The notes beneath the pieces were generated by a model. The model ran no database searches. It was not told where the DNA came from and saw only the letters and a program-made list of their open reading frames with translations. Position numbers and translations under genes: made by a program. From Streptomyces canus 299MFChir4.1 (lineage in GTDB: Bacteria > Actinomycetota > Actinomycetes > Streptomycetales > Streptomycetaceae): a stretch of 64,000 bases of DNA. The stretch lies in assembly GCF_000383615.1 (NCBI RefSeq), contig NZ_KB911593.1:149306-213305 (forward strand). Direction: 5' to 3'. This document shows positions 39,660-47,087 of the stretch, piece by piece; position 1 is the first letter of the stretch; each line of letters opens with the position of its first letter.

Positions 39660-40292
39660 TCACCCCGTGGGACGCAACGCGGCGAGCTGCTCCTCGAACG
39701 GCACGACGGCCGAGAACGCGTCGGCCCCCCGGGCCGCAGGCGTCGCACGCCCGACCGACCCCCCGACCGACACCTCGCCCGACAGTCCGGCCATCAGCGC
39801 GGTCAGTTCTCCGGCCGCCCGCTCGATGCGCCCGTCCAGCCCCTCGGCGCCCCAGTCCTCCGACGCGGCGTACACCCCGGTCGGGACGACGACGGCCTTG
39901 AGGTAGGCGAAGAGCGGCCGCAGCGCGTGTTCCAGCACCAGCGAGTGCCGGGCCGAGCCACCGGTCGCCGCGATCAGCACCGGCTTGCCCGCCAGCGCCT
40001 CCGGGTCGAGCACGTCGAAGAACGACTTGAAGAGTCCGCTGTACGACGCCGAGAACACCGGGGTGACGACGATCAGCCCGTCGGCCGCGGCCACCGCCTC
40101 CTGCGCGGCGGCCAGGGCCCGGCCCGGGAAGCCGTTGGTGAAGTTCTGCGCGATCTCCACGGCGAGTTCCCGCAACTCCACGACCTGCGTGTGCACCTCG
40201 GCCGCGCGCCCCACGGCGGCGGCCAGCCGGTCTCCCAGCAGGCGGGTGGACGAGGGGACGCTCAGCCCCGCGGACACGACGACGAGCTTCAT
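39660..40292 (-). CDS. NADPH-dependent FMN reductase (CE1759 family)
   Basis: 210 aa flavodoxin-like fold. VVVSAGLSVPSSTRLLGDRL is the FMN-phosphate loop, and ADGLIVVTPVFSASYSGLFK and ATGGSARHSLVLEHALRPLF are typical of CE1759-type flavin reductases. It starts in the stop of the flavin-dependent monooxygenase gene (4-bp overlap), the usual pairing in which the reductase supplies reduced flavin. Confidence 0.9.
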   Translation of the reverse strand: MKLVVVSAGLSVPSSTRLLGDRLAAAVGRAAEVHTQVVELRELAVEIAQNFTNGFPGRALAAAQEAVAAADGLIVVTPVFSASYSGLFKSFFDVLDPEALAGKPVLIAATGGSARHSLVLEHALRPLFAYLKAVVVPTGVYAASEDWGAEGLDGRIERAAGELTALMAGLSGEVSVGGSVGRATPAARGADAFSAVVPFEEQLAALRPTG

Positions 40293-41404
40293 GCGACGAC
40301 CTCCTTGTTCTGCTGGGCGTTCTGCTGGGCGTTCTGCTGGGCGGCCAGCAGGGACACGTGGGTGGGAGCCTCCGGCACGTCGGCCGGGCGGCCCGCCGCG
40401 AACTCCTTGCGGAGCACCGGTACGACCTCCTCGCCGAGCAGGTCGAGCTGCTCCAGGACCGTCTTCAGGGGCAGTCCGGCGTGGTCGAGCAGGAACAGCT
40501 GGCGCTGGTAGTCCCCGGCGTACTCGCGGAACTTCAGCGTCTTCTCGATGACCTGCTCCGGGGAGCCGACGGTCAGCGGGGTCTGCTCGGTGAAGTCCTC
40601 CAGGGAGGGCCCGTGCCCGTACACCGGCGCGACGTCGAAGTACGGCCGGAACTCCTTCACCGCGTCCTGCGAGTTGCGGCGCATGAACACCTGGCCGCCG
40701 AGACCCACGATCGCCTGCTCGGGCGTGCCGTGCCCGTAGTGGGCGTACCGGGCCCGGTACAGCTCGACCATGCGCTTGGTGTGGTCGGCCGGCCAGAAGA
40801 TGTTGTTGTGGAAGAAGCCGTCACCGTAGTAGGCGGCCTGCTCGGCGATCTCGGGAGACCGGATGGACCCGTGCCAGACGAACGGCGCGACCCCGTCCAG
40901 CGGCCGGGGCGTGGAGGTGAACCCCTGGAGCGGCGTACGGAACTTCCCCTCCCAGTTCACGACGTCCTCGCGCCACAGCCGGCGCAGCAGGGCGTAGTTC
41001 TCGATGGCGAGGTTGATGCCCTCGCGGATGTCCTTGCCGAACCAGGGGTAGACCGGCCCGGTGTTCCCGCGGCCCATCATGAGGTCCACCCGGCCGTCGG
41101 CCAGGTGCTGGAGCATCGCGAAGTCCTCGGCGATCTTCACCGGGTCGTTCGTGGTGATCAGCGTGGTCGAGGTCGAGAGGATGAGCCTCTCGGTCTGCGC
41201 CGCGATGTACCCGAGCATGGTGGTCGGCGACGACGGCACGAACGGCGGGTTGTGGTGCTCACCGGTCGCGAAGACGTCGAGCCCGACCTCCTCGGCCTTC
41301 AGCGCGATGGCGACCATGGCCTTGATCCGCTCGCGCTCGGTCGGCGTACGGCCGGTCGTCGGGTCCGGCGTGACATCACCGACGCTGAAGATCCCGAACT
41401 GCAT
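40289..41404 (-). CDS. LLM-class flavin-dependent oxidoreductase (CE1758 family)
   Basis: 371 aa, luciferase-like TIM barrel: FATGEHHNPPFVPSSPTTML, VDLMMGRGNTGPVYPWFG and FVWHGSIRSPEIAEQAAYYG. Family partner of the CE1759-type reductase encoded next. The last residues carry AQQN repeated three times, from a 12-bp tandem repeat at 40307-40342. A MarR-type palindrome lies 18 bp upstream of the start, pointing to control by redox or phenolic signals. Substrate unknown. Confidence 0.9.
   Translation of the reverse strand: MQFGIFSVGDVTPDPTTGRTPTERERIKAMVAIALKAEEVGLDVFATGEHHNPPFVPSSPTTMLGYIAAQTERLILSTSTTLITTNDPVKIAEDFAMLQHLADGRVDLMMGRGNTGPVYPWFGKDIREGINLAIENYALLRRLWREDVVNWEGKFRTPLQGFTSTPRPLDGVAPFVWHGSIRSPEIAEQAAYYGDGFFHNNIFWPADHTKRMVELYRARYAHYGHGTPEQAIVGLGGQVFMRRNSQDAVKEFRPYFDVAPVYGHGPSLEDFTEQTPLTVGSPEQVIEKTLKFREYAGDYQRQLFLLDHAGLPLKTVLEQLDLLGEEVVPVLRKEFAAGRPADVPEAPTHVSLLAAQQNAQQNAQQNKEVVA
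40307..40342. repeat. Three tandem 12-bp units in the 3' end of the LLM gene
   Basis: GTTCTGCTGGGC repeats exactly at 40307, 40319 and 40331, in frame, encoding AQQN on the minus strand. Its copy number can be expected to vary between strains by slippage. Confidence 0.85.
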
Positions 41405-41421
41405 GGTCTCTCACCCTCCAG

Positions 41422-41441
41422 ATAGTTGACGGTTCAACTAT
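41422..41441. promoter_or_regulatory. MarR-type operator before the LLM/FMN-reductase operon
   Basis: ATAGTTGA-CGGT-TCAACTAT, perfect 8-bp arms with a 4-bp spacer, AT-rich in a GC-rich setting, 18 bp from the LLM start. The arm TAGTTGA is typical of MarR/OhrR-type redox repressors. No MarR gene is in this window. Confidence 0.7.
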
Positions 41442-41510
41442 AACCGCGTACCCGGAGAACGACCCCCACCCCCCACCTATTCCCACCCCACCCAGGCCGC
41501 AGCTCGCCCC

Positions 41511-41540
41511 CCAGGGGCGCGGGGAACTGCGCGACCAGCC
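41511..41540. repeat. Intergenic repeat copy D
   Basis: CCAGGGGCGCGGGGAACTGC followed by GCGACCAGCC; direct repeat of 41636-41665. Confidence 0.8.
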
Positions 41541-41635
41541 CCCACCGACCCGCACCCGACCCCCGACCTCAACCAAGCCGCAGCTCGACCGCCGAAACGC
41601 CCTTCATCCACACACCCCGCCCCACCCCGACCCAC

Positions 41636-41665
41636 CCAGGGGCGCGGGGAACTGCGCGACCAGCC
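41636..41665. repeat. Intergenic repeat copy E
   Basis: Same orientation and almost the same flanks as copy D, 125 bp away; member of the family also at 25915, 37064 and 37351. Confidence 0.8.
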
Positions 41666-41812
41666 CTCACCGGCCCGCAGCCGAAACACGCCCCCGACCC
41701 ACGCCCACCAGGGATCCCTGCTCCGAAAAAAGTCCGGCCGGGCTGTCACACTCCCCCGCCGCCCCGGGTCAACCCCGTGAAACCGATGACCCGGAGCCCG
41801 AAGGAGCCACTC

Positions 41813-42151
41813 ATGTCCGTCGCCCACACCGTCGTCACCCTGCTCGCCGCCGCCATGGCGGGCTACTCCGGCACTGTCGTCCTCACCCGCGCCGACTGGA
41901 TCGTCAAGGCCCTCACCGACTACGGCGTCCCCCGCACCTGGTGGAACCTGCTCGGCGCGGCCAAGATCGCCGGCGCCGCGGGCCTCCTGGCCGGCCTCTT
42001 CCTGCCGTACGTCGGCCTCGCCGCCGGCATCGGCCTGGTCCTCTACTTCACCGGAGCCGCCGTGACCGTGGCCCGCGCCCGCTGGTACAGCCACATCCCG
42101 TTCCCGCTGGTCTACGCGGCCCCGGTGGTCGCGGCCCTGGCCCTGGCCTGA
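41813..42151 (+). CDS. DoxX-like membrane protein
   Basis: 112 aa with four helices. YSGTVVLTRADWIVKALTDY and WWNLLGAAKIAGAAGLLAGL follow the DoxX-like (DoxX_2) pattern. AAGGAG precedes ATG 41813. Role unknown; relatives occur with oxidoreductases, and the next gene on the other strand is a quinone-oxidoreductase-like protein. Confidence 0.82.
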   Translation: MSVAHTVVTLLAAAMAGYSGTVVLTRADWIVKALTDYGVPRTWWNLLGAAKIAGAAGLLAGLFLPYVGLAAGIGLVLYFTGAAVTVARARWYSHIPFPLVYAAPVVAALALA

Positions 42152-42184
42152 CGAACGCCCAGAACCCGTCCGCCGGGCCAACCC

Positions 42185-43072
42185 TTACGGCACCAGCACC
42201 AGCCGCCCCCGCACCCCGCCCTCCTCCAGCCGGGCGTGCGCCTTGGACACCGCGTCCAGGGCGTACGTCTCGGCCACCCGCAGCGTCAGCGCCCCCGCGT
42301 CCACCAGCCCCGCCAGCTCGGCGAGCCGCGCCCCGTCCGCGCCCACCGCGACGGACGCCGTCCGCACCCCGCGCACCGACCCCGGATGCGCCCCGGGCAG
42401 TACGCCGACATAGGCGCCCCCGTCCCGCACCCGCTCCAGCACCGCCTCACCGAGCACCGCCGCGTCCAGTACGGCGTCGAAGGTCCCGGCAGCGACGGTG
42501 GTCGTGAACTCCGCGGCACCCAGGGACCGTACGAACTCCTCGTCCCCCTCCCGGGCCAGCCCGGTCACCGACACCCCCTGGCGCGCGGCGAGTTGGACGG
42601 CGAACCCGCCGACCGCGCCCGCCGCCCCGGTGACCAGCAGCGACTGCCCCTCGGTCAACTCCAGCAGATCCAGGGCCTGTGCGGCGGTCAGCGCGTTCAG
42701 CGGCAGCGTCGCCGCGTGCACCGCGTCGACCGTGACCGGCGCCTTGGCCACCGCGTCCGTGTCGACGACGACGTACTCGGCGTGCGTGCCCAGCGTCTTG
42801 GCCACACCACTGTGCAGCGCGACCACCTCGTCCCCCACGCTCCACACCGTCCCGACGCCCACCGCGTCCACGGTCCCCGCGACATCCCAGCCGAACCCGA
42901 CCTGCTTGCCCGCCCCGCCGAAGAAACCGGTCCTGACACCCAGGTCCACCGGGTTCAGCGCGGCCCCGGCGACCTTGATCCGCACCTGCCGGGCCCCCGG
43001 CTCGGGCAGTTCGCTCTCCACCACCTCCACGGCCTCGGGCCCGCCGAAGGTCCTCACCACCGCTGCACGCAT
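42185..43072 (-). CDS. NADPH:quinone oxidoreductase-like MDR protein
   Basis: 295 aa. Medium-chain reductase without catalytic zinc: GRTFGG-like start (VVRTFGGPEAVEVVESELPE), GFGWDVAGTVDAVG, and the nucleotide loop LVTGAAGAVGGFAVQLA. ATG 43072 with GGGGAGA upstream; an ATG at 43096 is less good. Divergent from an HxlR regulator with a palindrome between, the classic arrangement for electrophile- or quinone-inducible reductases. Confidence 0.88.
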   Translation of the reverse strand: MRAAVVRTFGGPEAVEVVESELPEPGARQVRIKVAGAALNPVDLGVRTGFFGGAGKQVGFGWDVAGTVDAVGVGTVWSVGDEVVALHSGVAKTLGTHAEYVVVDTDAVAKAPVTVDAVHAATLPLNALTAAQALDLLELTEGQSLLVTGAAGAVGGFAVQLAARQGVSVTGLAREGDEEFVRSLGAAEFTTTVAAGTFDAVLDAAVLGEAVLERVRDGGAYVGVLPGAHPGSVRGVRTASVAVGADGARLAELAGLVDAGALTLRVAETYALDAVSKAHARLEEGGVRGRLVLVP

Positions 43073-43140
43073 GACTGAATTCTCCCCATGAGTCACTGTT
43101 CGCGCCGGTATCTCCGCCGCTGCTGCAACCCTAGGAAGAG

Positions 43141-43161
43141 CTACTATCTATTCGGAAGTAG
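43141..43161. promoter_or_regulatory. Putative HxlR operator
   Basis: CTACT-N11-AGTAG in an AT-rich stretch of the divergent promoter between the MDR and HxlR genes. Position fits autoregulation; the short arms make it tentative. Confidence 0.45.
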
Positions 43162-43197
43162 TTACCTGAAGGTGCCTACCTACCCCGGAGGAGAGCC

Positions 43198-43599
43198 ATG
43201 CCGACCACGACGGCGGCCCAGCGGCGCGAGCAGGCCCGCGTGGAGTACGACGCGTTCATCAAGGGCTGCCCCACCAACCAGCTCCTGGACCGGCTCAGCG
43301 ACAAGTGGGTCAGCCTCGTCGTCTCGGCCCTCTCCACCGGCCCCATGCGCTACAGCGACCTCAGCCGAAAGATCGCCGGCGTCAGCCCCAAGATGCTCAC
43401 CCAGACCCTGCGCTCCCTGGAACGCGACGGCATCCTGACGCGCACCGTCACCCCCTCCGTCCCGGTCCGCGTCGACTACGCCCTCACGCCCCTGGGCAGC
43501 AGCCTGGCCGGCCTGCTCACCGCGGTGAAGAGCTGGGCGGAGACCCACATCGAGGAAGTCCACGAGGCGAGAGAGCGCTACGACGCCTCGACCGACTGA
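43198..43599 (+). CDS. HxlR-family transcriptional regulator
   Basis: 133 aa winged helix: the HxlR hallmark is KWVSLVVSALSTGPMRYSDL, then KIAGVSPKMLTQTLRSLERD. Cys24 in FIKGCPTNQLLD is at the position used for thiol sensing in redox HxlR proteins (YodB, QorR). GGAGGAGAG lies upstream of ATG 43198. Likely controls the divergent reductase gene. Confidence 0.9.
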   Translation: MPTTTAAQRREQARVEYDAFIKGCPTNQLLDRLSDKWVSLVVSALSTGPMRYSDLSRKIAGVSPKMLTQTLRSLERDGILTRTVTPSVPVRVDYALTPLGSSLAGLLTAVKSWAETHIEEVHEARERYDASTD

Positions 43600-43629
43600 C
43601 GTGACCCGCGGCCCGCGGCCCGCGGCCCG

Positions 43630-44112
43630 TCAGAAGTAGTACTGGTCCCCGCTGTCCAGCACCAGCACCCGCTGCCGGTCGTTCTCCCGGTTCCGGTCCA
43701 CCGTCCCGCCGTTCCACACCGTGTCGATCTCCAGCAGCACCTCCGCCGGCGCCCCCCGCAGCCGTACCCGCATCGTGACCCGCTCCCCGATCCCGTCCGC
43801 CGCCAGCGCCCCCACCCGGCACAGCACCACCCGCTCCGCCGACCGCGCACACCCCGCCGGCAACGTCTGCTCGTTCACGAGCGGCTCGGACCACTGCAGC
43901 CGTACGGTCGCGTCCGGCACCGCGGCGGGCCCGTGATTGCGCGGCGTGAACCGCACGTCCACCAGACCCCCGGCCATGGACGCGGCCCCGTGATACGCCA
44001 GATCCGCCTCGGGCCCGGGCGCCCCGGCCCCGTCGCCGGCCACCGCCGTACCGCCACTCATCACCATCGCGACCACCGCACCCGCCACCGCACGCACCCG
44101 CAGACCCCGCAT
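43630..44112 (-). CDS. Secreted DUF11-like beta-sandwich protein, 160 aa
   Basis: Signal peptide RAVAGAVVAMVMSGGTAVAG, then a single Ig-like domain (LAYHGAASMAGGLVDVRFTP, LVDVRFTPRNHGPAAVPDA) with one Cys pair (GCARSAERVVLC). ATG 44112 has GAGGAG at good spacing; GTG 44121 would lie on it. Function unknown; extracellular location is expected. Confidence 0.75.
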   Translation of the reverse strand: MRGLRVRAVAGAVVAMVMSGGTAVAGDGAGAPGPEADLAYHGAASMAGGLVDVRFTPRNHGPAAVPDATVRLQWSEPLVNEQTLPAGCARSAERVVLCRVGALAADGIGERVTMRVRLRGAPAEVLLEIDTVWNGGTVDRNRENDRQRVLVLDSGDQYYF

Positions 44113-44242
44113 GCCACCCACTCCTCGCTCCAGCCGCCCGAACCTCCGCGGTCGCAGGGATGTATCCCACGTACGGCGAACGACAGGCGCCCTCCATCAG
44201 GTGACACAGGCCCCGGCGAACCGGCGTGCGAAGCTGAACCCC

Positions 44243-44578
44243 ATGCTCGTAGTGCGCTCCGTCGCCCTCTTCGTCGTGGCCGCCCTCTTCGAGATCGGTG
44301 GCGCCTGGCTGGTCTGGCAGGGCGTACGGGAGCACCGCGGCTGGATGTGGACCGCGGGCGGCGTCCTCGCCCTGGGCGCCTACGGCTTCGTCGCCACCTT
44401 CCAGCCCGACGCCCACTTCGGCCGCATCCTCGCCGCGTACGGCGGCATCTTCGTGGCCGGCTCGATCCTGTGGGGCATGGCGGCCGACGGCTACCGCCCC
44501 GACCGCTGGGACCTCACGGGCGCACTGATCTGCCTCGCGGGCATGGCAGTGATCATGTACGCCCCGCGGGGCGACTGA
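44243..44578 (+). CDS. YnfA family (UPF0060) membrane protein
   Basis: 111 aa, four helices: FVVAALFEIGGAWLVWQGVR, LGAYGFVATFQPDAHFGRIL and AAYGGIFVAGSILWGMAADG match the YnfA family, relatives of SMR transporters. Start ATG 44243 is by family alignment. Substrate not established. Confidence 0.9.
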   Translation: MLVVRSVALFVVAALFEIGGAWLVWQGVREHRGWMWTAGGVLALGAYGFVATFQPDAHFGRILAAYGGIFVAGSILWGMAADGYRPDRWDLTGALICLAGMAVIMYAPRGD

Positions 44579-44588
44579 GCGGCCGTCC

Positions 44589-45020
44589 TCAAGGAGTCTC
44601 GTCGGGCAGCAGCCCCAGCTGCCCCAGGAACTCCATCTCGTCGAAGTAGAGCCGGTAGTCGACGATCCGCCCGTCCTTCACGGTGGCGATGTCCACGCCA
44701 CGGATCCGGACCTCCTTCTGGGTCGCGGGCAGCGTCTCGCCCGTGGGCAGCTGGATCGGCCCGGTGTTCCGTCCGCTGAAGACGCCCTCGTCGATGGCCG
44801 TGTCGCCGCTCTCGTACGCGTGCAGCGTCTCGAACGTGCCGTCGGGGACCGTCTCCGTCATCTGCCGCCAGTACTCGACGATGTTGTCGCGCCCGCGGAT
44901 CTCTCCCTCGTCAGGCGTGACGGCGACCGCGTCCTCCGCGTAGAGCTCGGCGATGGCCTTCAGATCCGGGTGCGTGACCGCCTCGGTGAGCCGGTCCATG
45001 ACCTCGCGCGCTTCTCCCAT
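44589..45020 (-). CDS. SnoaL/NTF2-like protein
   Basis: 143 aa cone-shaped fold: HPDLKAIAELYAEDAVAVTP, RGRDNIVEYWRQMTE and KDGRIVDYRLYFDEMEFLGQ fit SnoaL-like/ester cyclase NTF2 proteins. Whether it is an enzyme or a binding protein cannot be told; ends 10 bp from the convergent YnfA gene. Confidence 0.82.
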   Translation of the reverse strand: MGEAREVMDRLTEAVTHPDLKAIAELYAEDAVAVTPDEGEIRGRDNIVEYWRQMTETVPDGTFETLHAYESGDTAIDEGVFSGRNTGPIQLPTGETLPATQKEVRIRGVDIATVKDGRIVDYRLYFDEMEFLGQLGLLPDETP

Positions 45021-45154
45021 GATCCACCTCCGCGTGTCAGGGGATCACCCACCTCATTTTCTCACCGGACCGCGATACGGACCGCCCGGAGCGTCGGACC
45101 ACGGCCGACCTATCCTGGCGGGAGTCCGCACCCCCGCACGCCCCAGGAGCAGCC

Positions 45155-45931
45155 ATGGCATCCGCCGCCCCGTCCCCCGCGTCCCGGATCGCGATCGTCA
45201 CCGGGGCGAGCAGCGGCATCGGCGCGGCGACCGCACGGCAGCTCGCCGCGGCCGGCTACCGCGTCGTCCTGACCGCCCGCCGCAAGGACCGCGTCGAGGC
45301 GCTCGCGGAGGAGATCAACGCGGCGGGCCACCAGGCGACGGCCTACCAGCTGGACGTGACGGACCGCGCGGCCGTCGACGAGTTCGCCACCGCCTTCAAG
45401 ACGGTCGGCGTCCTCGTCAACAACGCCGGCGGCGCCCTGGGTGCCGACCCGGTGGCCACCGGCGACCCGGCCGACTGGCGCACGATGTACGAGACGAACG
45501 TCATCGGCACCCTGAACGTCACCCAGGCCCTGCTCCCCAAGCTCGACGCGAGCGGCGACGGCACGATCGTCGTGGTCTCCTCGACGGCGGGCCTCGGCAC
45601 CTACGAGGGCGGCGCGGGCTATGTCGCCGCCAAGCACGGTGAACACGTCCTCGCCGAGACCCTGCGCCTGGAGATCGTCGGCCGCCCGGTCCGCGTGATC
45701 GAGATCGCCCCCGGCATGGTCAAGACCGACGAGTTCGCCCTGACCCGCTTCGGCGGCGACGAGACGAAGGCCTCCAAGGTCTACGAGGGCGTCGCCGAAC
45801 CCCTCACCGCCGACGACATCGCCGACACCATCACCTGGGCGGTCACCCGCCCCAGCCACGTCAACGTCGACCTCCTGGTCCTGCGCCCCCGCGCCCAGGC
45901 CTCCAACACAAAGGTCCACCGAGACCTGTGA
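45155..45931 (+). CDS. SDR-family oxidoreductase (serine-dehydrogenase YdfG-like)
   Basis: 258 aa Rossmann fold: IVTGASSGIGAATARQLAAA (TGxxxGxG), LVNNAGGALG, catalytic Ser in VVSSTAG and YVAAKH with the Tyr-x-x-x-Lys pair. The pattern VIEIAPGMVKTDEFALTRF is typical of YdfG-like NADP dehydrogenases. AGGAGCAG precedes ATG 45155. A small membrane-protein gene overlaps its stop. Confidence 0.9.
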   Translation: MASAAPSPASRIAIVTGASSGIGAATARQLAAAGYRVVLTARRKDRVEALAEEINAAGHQATAYQLDVTDRAAVDEFATAFKTVGVLVNNAGGALGADPVATGDPADWRTMYETNVIGTLNVTQALLPKLDASGDGTIVVVSSTAGLGTYEGGAGYVAAKHGEHVLAETLRLEIVGRPVRVIEIAPGMVKTDEFALTRFGGDETKASKVYEGVAEPLTADDIADTITWAVTRPSHVNVDLLVLRPRAQASNTKVHRDL

Positions 45932-46062
45932 CCGGACCCGAGAAGGACAGAAAAGACCCCCACGACGAACGCCACATGTGGTGGTGGCTCGCCTACTTCC
46001 TCTTCGGCATCCACATCGTGGCGTTCGTCATGATCTACGCGGTGATGCACGCTCCGAAGTGA
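45928..46062 (+). CDS. Small single-pass membrane protein (DUF6126-like), 44 aa
   Basis: GTG 45928 overlaps the SDR stop (GTGA). A charged N-terminus (KDRKDPHDERH) leads into one hydrophobic helix (WWWLAYFLFGIHIVAFVMIY). I recall such short proteins as DUF6126; function unknown. Confidence 0.72.
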   Translation: MTGPEKDRKDPHDERHMWWWLAYFLFGIHIVAFVMIYAVMHAPK

Positions 46063-46155
46063 GCGCGGCGGATCACCCACAGGGATGAACCTCTTCGATC
46101 ACCTGAACACCCCCTGAACTGGCGACCTAGGCTCACGCCACCACATCAACACGAC

Positions 46156-46189
46156 GGCCCTCGACCGGGATGCCGCCCAGTCGAGGGCC
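46156..46189. other. Stem-loop upstream of the homing endonuclease
   Basis: GGCCCTCGAC and GTCGAGGGCC form perfect 10-bp arms around a 14-nt loop, 29 bp before the endonuclease start. It could be a terminator for the upstream genes or a remnant of a self-mobile element; no T-run. Confidence 0.5.
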
Positions 46190-46217
46190 TGTCCAGCAAG
46201 GAAGTAGAGGCTTCCCT

Positions 46218-47048
46218 GTGGCTGAATGCGAGCCTAACGCCCCCCAGTTCATGGACCTGACGGTCCCCGAGTACGCGTACATGTTCGGCTTCTTGCAGGC
46301 GGACGGGCATCTCTGTCAAGGTGCGGGCCAGAAAGGCCGCCTGAGCGTCGAACTCAACAGCAGAGACATCGATCTGCTGTACCGGTTCAAACATCTGACT
46401 CCCTACAACAGCAGCGTCACCGAGCGCACCCGGACCACAAACTTCGCCGAACATCACACTTCGGCGGTGTGGACCCTGTGCTCCCTTGAGGCACGCACGA
46501 AACTAAACAGCCTCGGTCTGCCATACGGCCGCAAGTCCCGACTGATCGCCCCACCAAGCGTGGCCTTCTCGCATCGTGACTACTTGCGAGGACTCATCGA
46601 TGCCGACGGCTCCATCGGCCGCACGGGCCAGGGCGTTCCGTTCATCTCGTTGACCACGTCGAGTACGGCCATCGCTGCCCATCTGTGCACCTACGCGAGG
46701 GACATCACCGGAGTGGAGCGCACGACGAACCGCAACACACGCGACGGGGTCTACAACCTCACCTACGAGAAAGAGGCAGCCCAAAGTCTGGCGGCCGACC
46801 TCTACTACGCAGGCTGTCTGTCTCTTGGACGCAAGCAGGTGAAGGCAGACGCAGCCGCCTCCTGGACCCGCCCGTACGACATGCGGATCGTGCGCTCAAG
46901 GCGCTGGACGGCGCCTGAAGACCAGATGCTCCTCCAGTCCGACGACGTCGTGGCAGTGGCCGAGAAACTCGGACGCAGCGAGCAGAGCTGCCGGATGCGC
47001 CGATGGCGACTGCGCAACAGCCGGATGCTGATGCCAACCGATGAATGA
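46218..47048 (+). CDS. Freestanding LAGLIDADG homing endonuclease with C-terminal Myb/SANT-like HTH
   Basis: 276 aa from GTG 46218. Two LAGLIDADG helices: MFGFLQADG (residues 22-30) and LRGLIDADG (123-131), both with the metal-binding Asp, so it should act as a single-chain double-motif nuclease. The tail RRWTAPEDQMLLQSDD with LGRSEQSCRMRRWRL is a SANT/Myb-like DNA-binding helix set. It is not in an intron or intein that I can see. It lies tail to tail with rtcB across a shared hairpin. ATG 46170 upstream is possible but lacks a Shine-Dalgarno. Codon use is a little less GC-rich than neighbours, in line with transfer. Confidence 0.85.
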   Translation: MAECEPNAPQFMDLTVPEYAYMFGFLQADGHLCQGAGQKGRLSVELNSRDIDLLYRFKHLTPYNSSVTERTRTTNFAEHHTSAVWTLCSLEARTKLNSLGLPYGRKSRLIAPPSVAFSHRDYLRGLIDADGSIGRTGQGVPFISLTTSSTAIAAHLCTYARDITGVERTTNRNTRDGVYNLTYEKEAAQSLAADLYYAGCLSLGRKQVKADAAASWTRPYDMRIVRSRRWTAPEDQMLLQSDDVVAVAEKLGRSEQSCRMRRWRLRNSRMLMPTDE

Positions 47049-47087
47049 CGCGAGAAGGCCCCCGGTCCCGCCGGGGGCCTTCTCGCG
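47049..47087. terminator. Bidirectional terminator between endonuclease gene and rtcB
   Basis: Perfect 17-bp stem (CGCGAGAAGGCCCCCGG and complement) with a 5-nt loop, directly after both stops. Very stable; no T-run, as usual in Streptomyces. Confidence 0.8.

Larger units (their letters stand above)
41405..41812. other. Intergenic region with operator and two repeat copies
   Basis: No gene. It holds the palindrome at 41422-41441 and two direct copies of the Streptomyces repeat (41511-41540, 41636-41665), with CCAC-rich sequence between them. Confidence 0.7.

Noticed and set aside
40307..40342. CRISPR-like array
   Set aside because: Units are directly adjacent 12-mers within a coding frame, with no spacers.
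43600..43629. Tandem GCGGCCC units between convergent genes
   Set aside because: Short GC-only repetition expected at this composition; no clear hairpin with a loop of normal size.
46063..47048. Group I or II intron around the homing endonuclease
   Set aside because: No interrupted exon on either side and no recognisable intron core could be found by eye; the gene looks freestanding.
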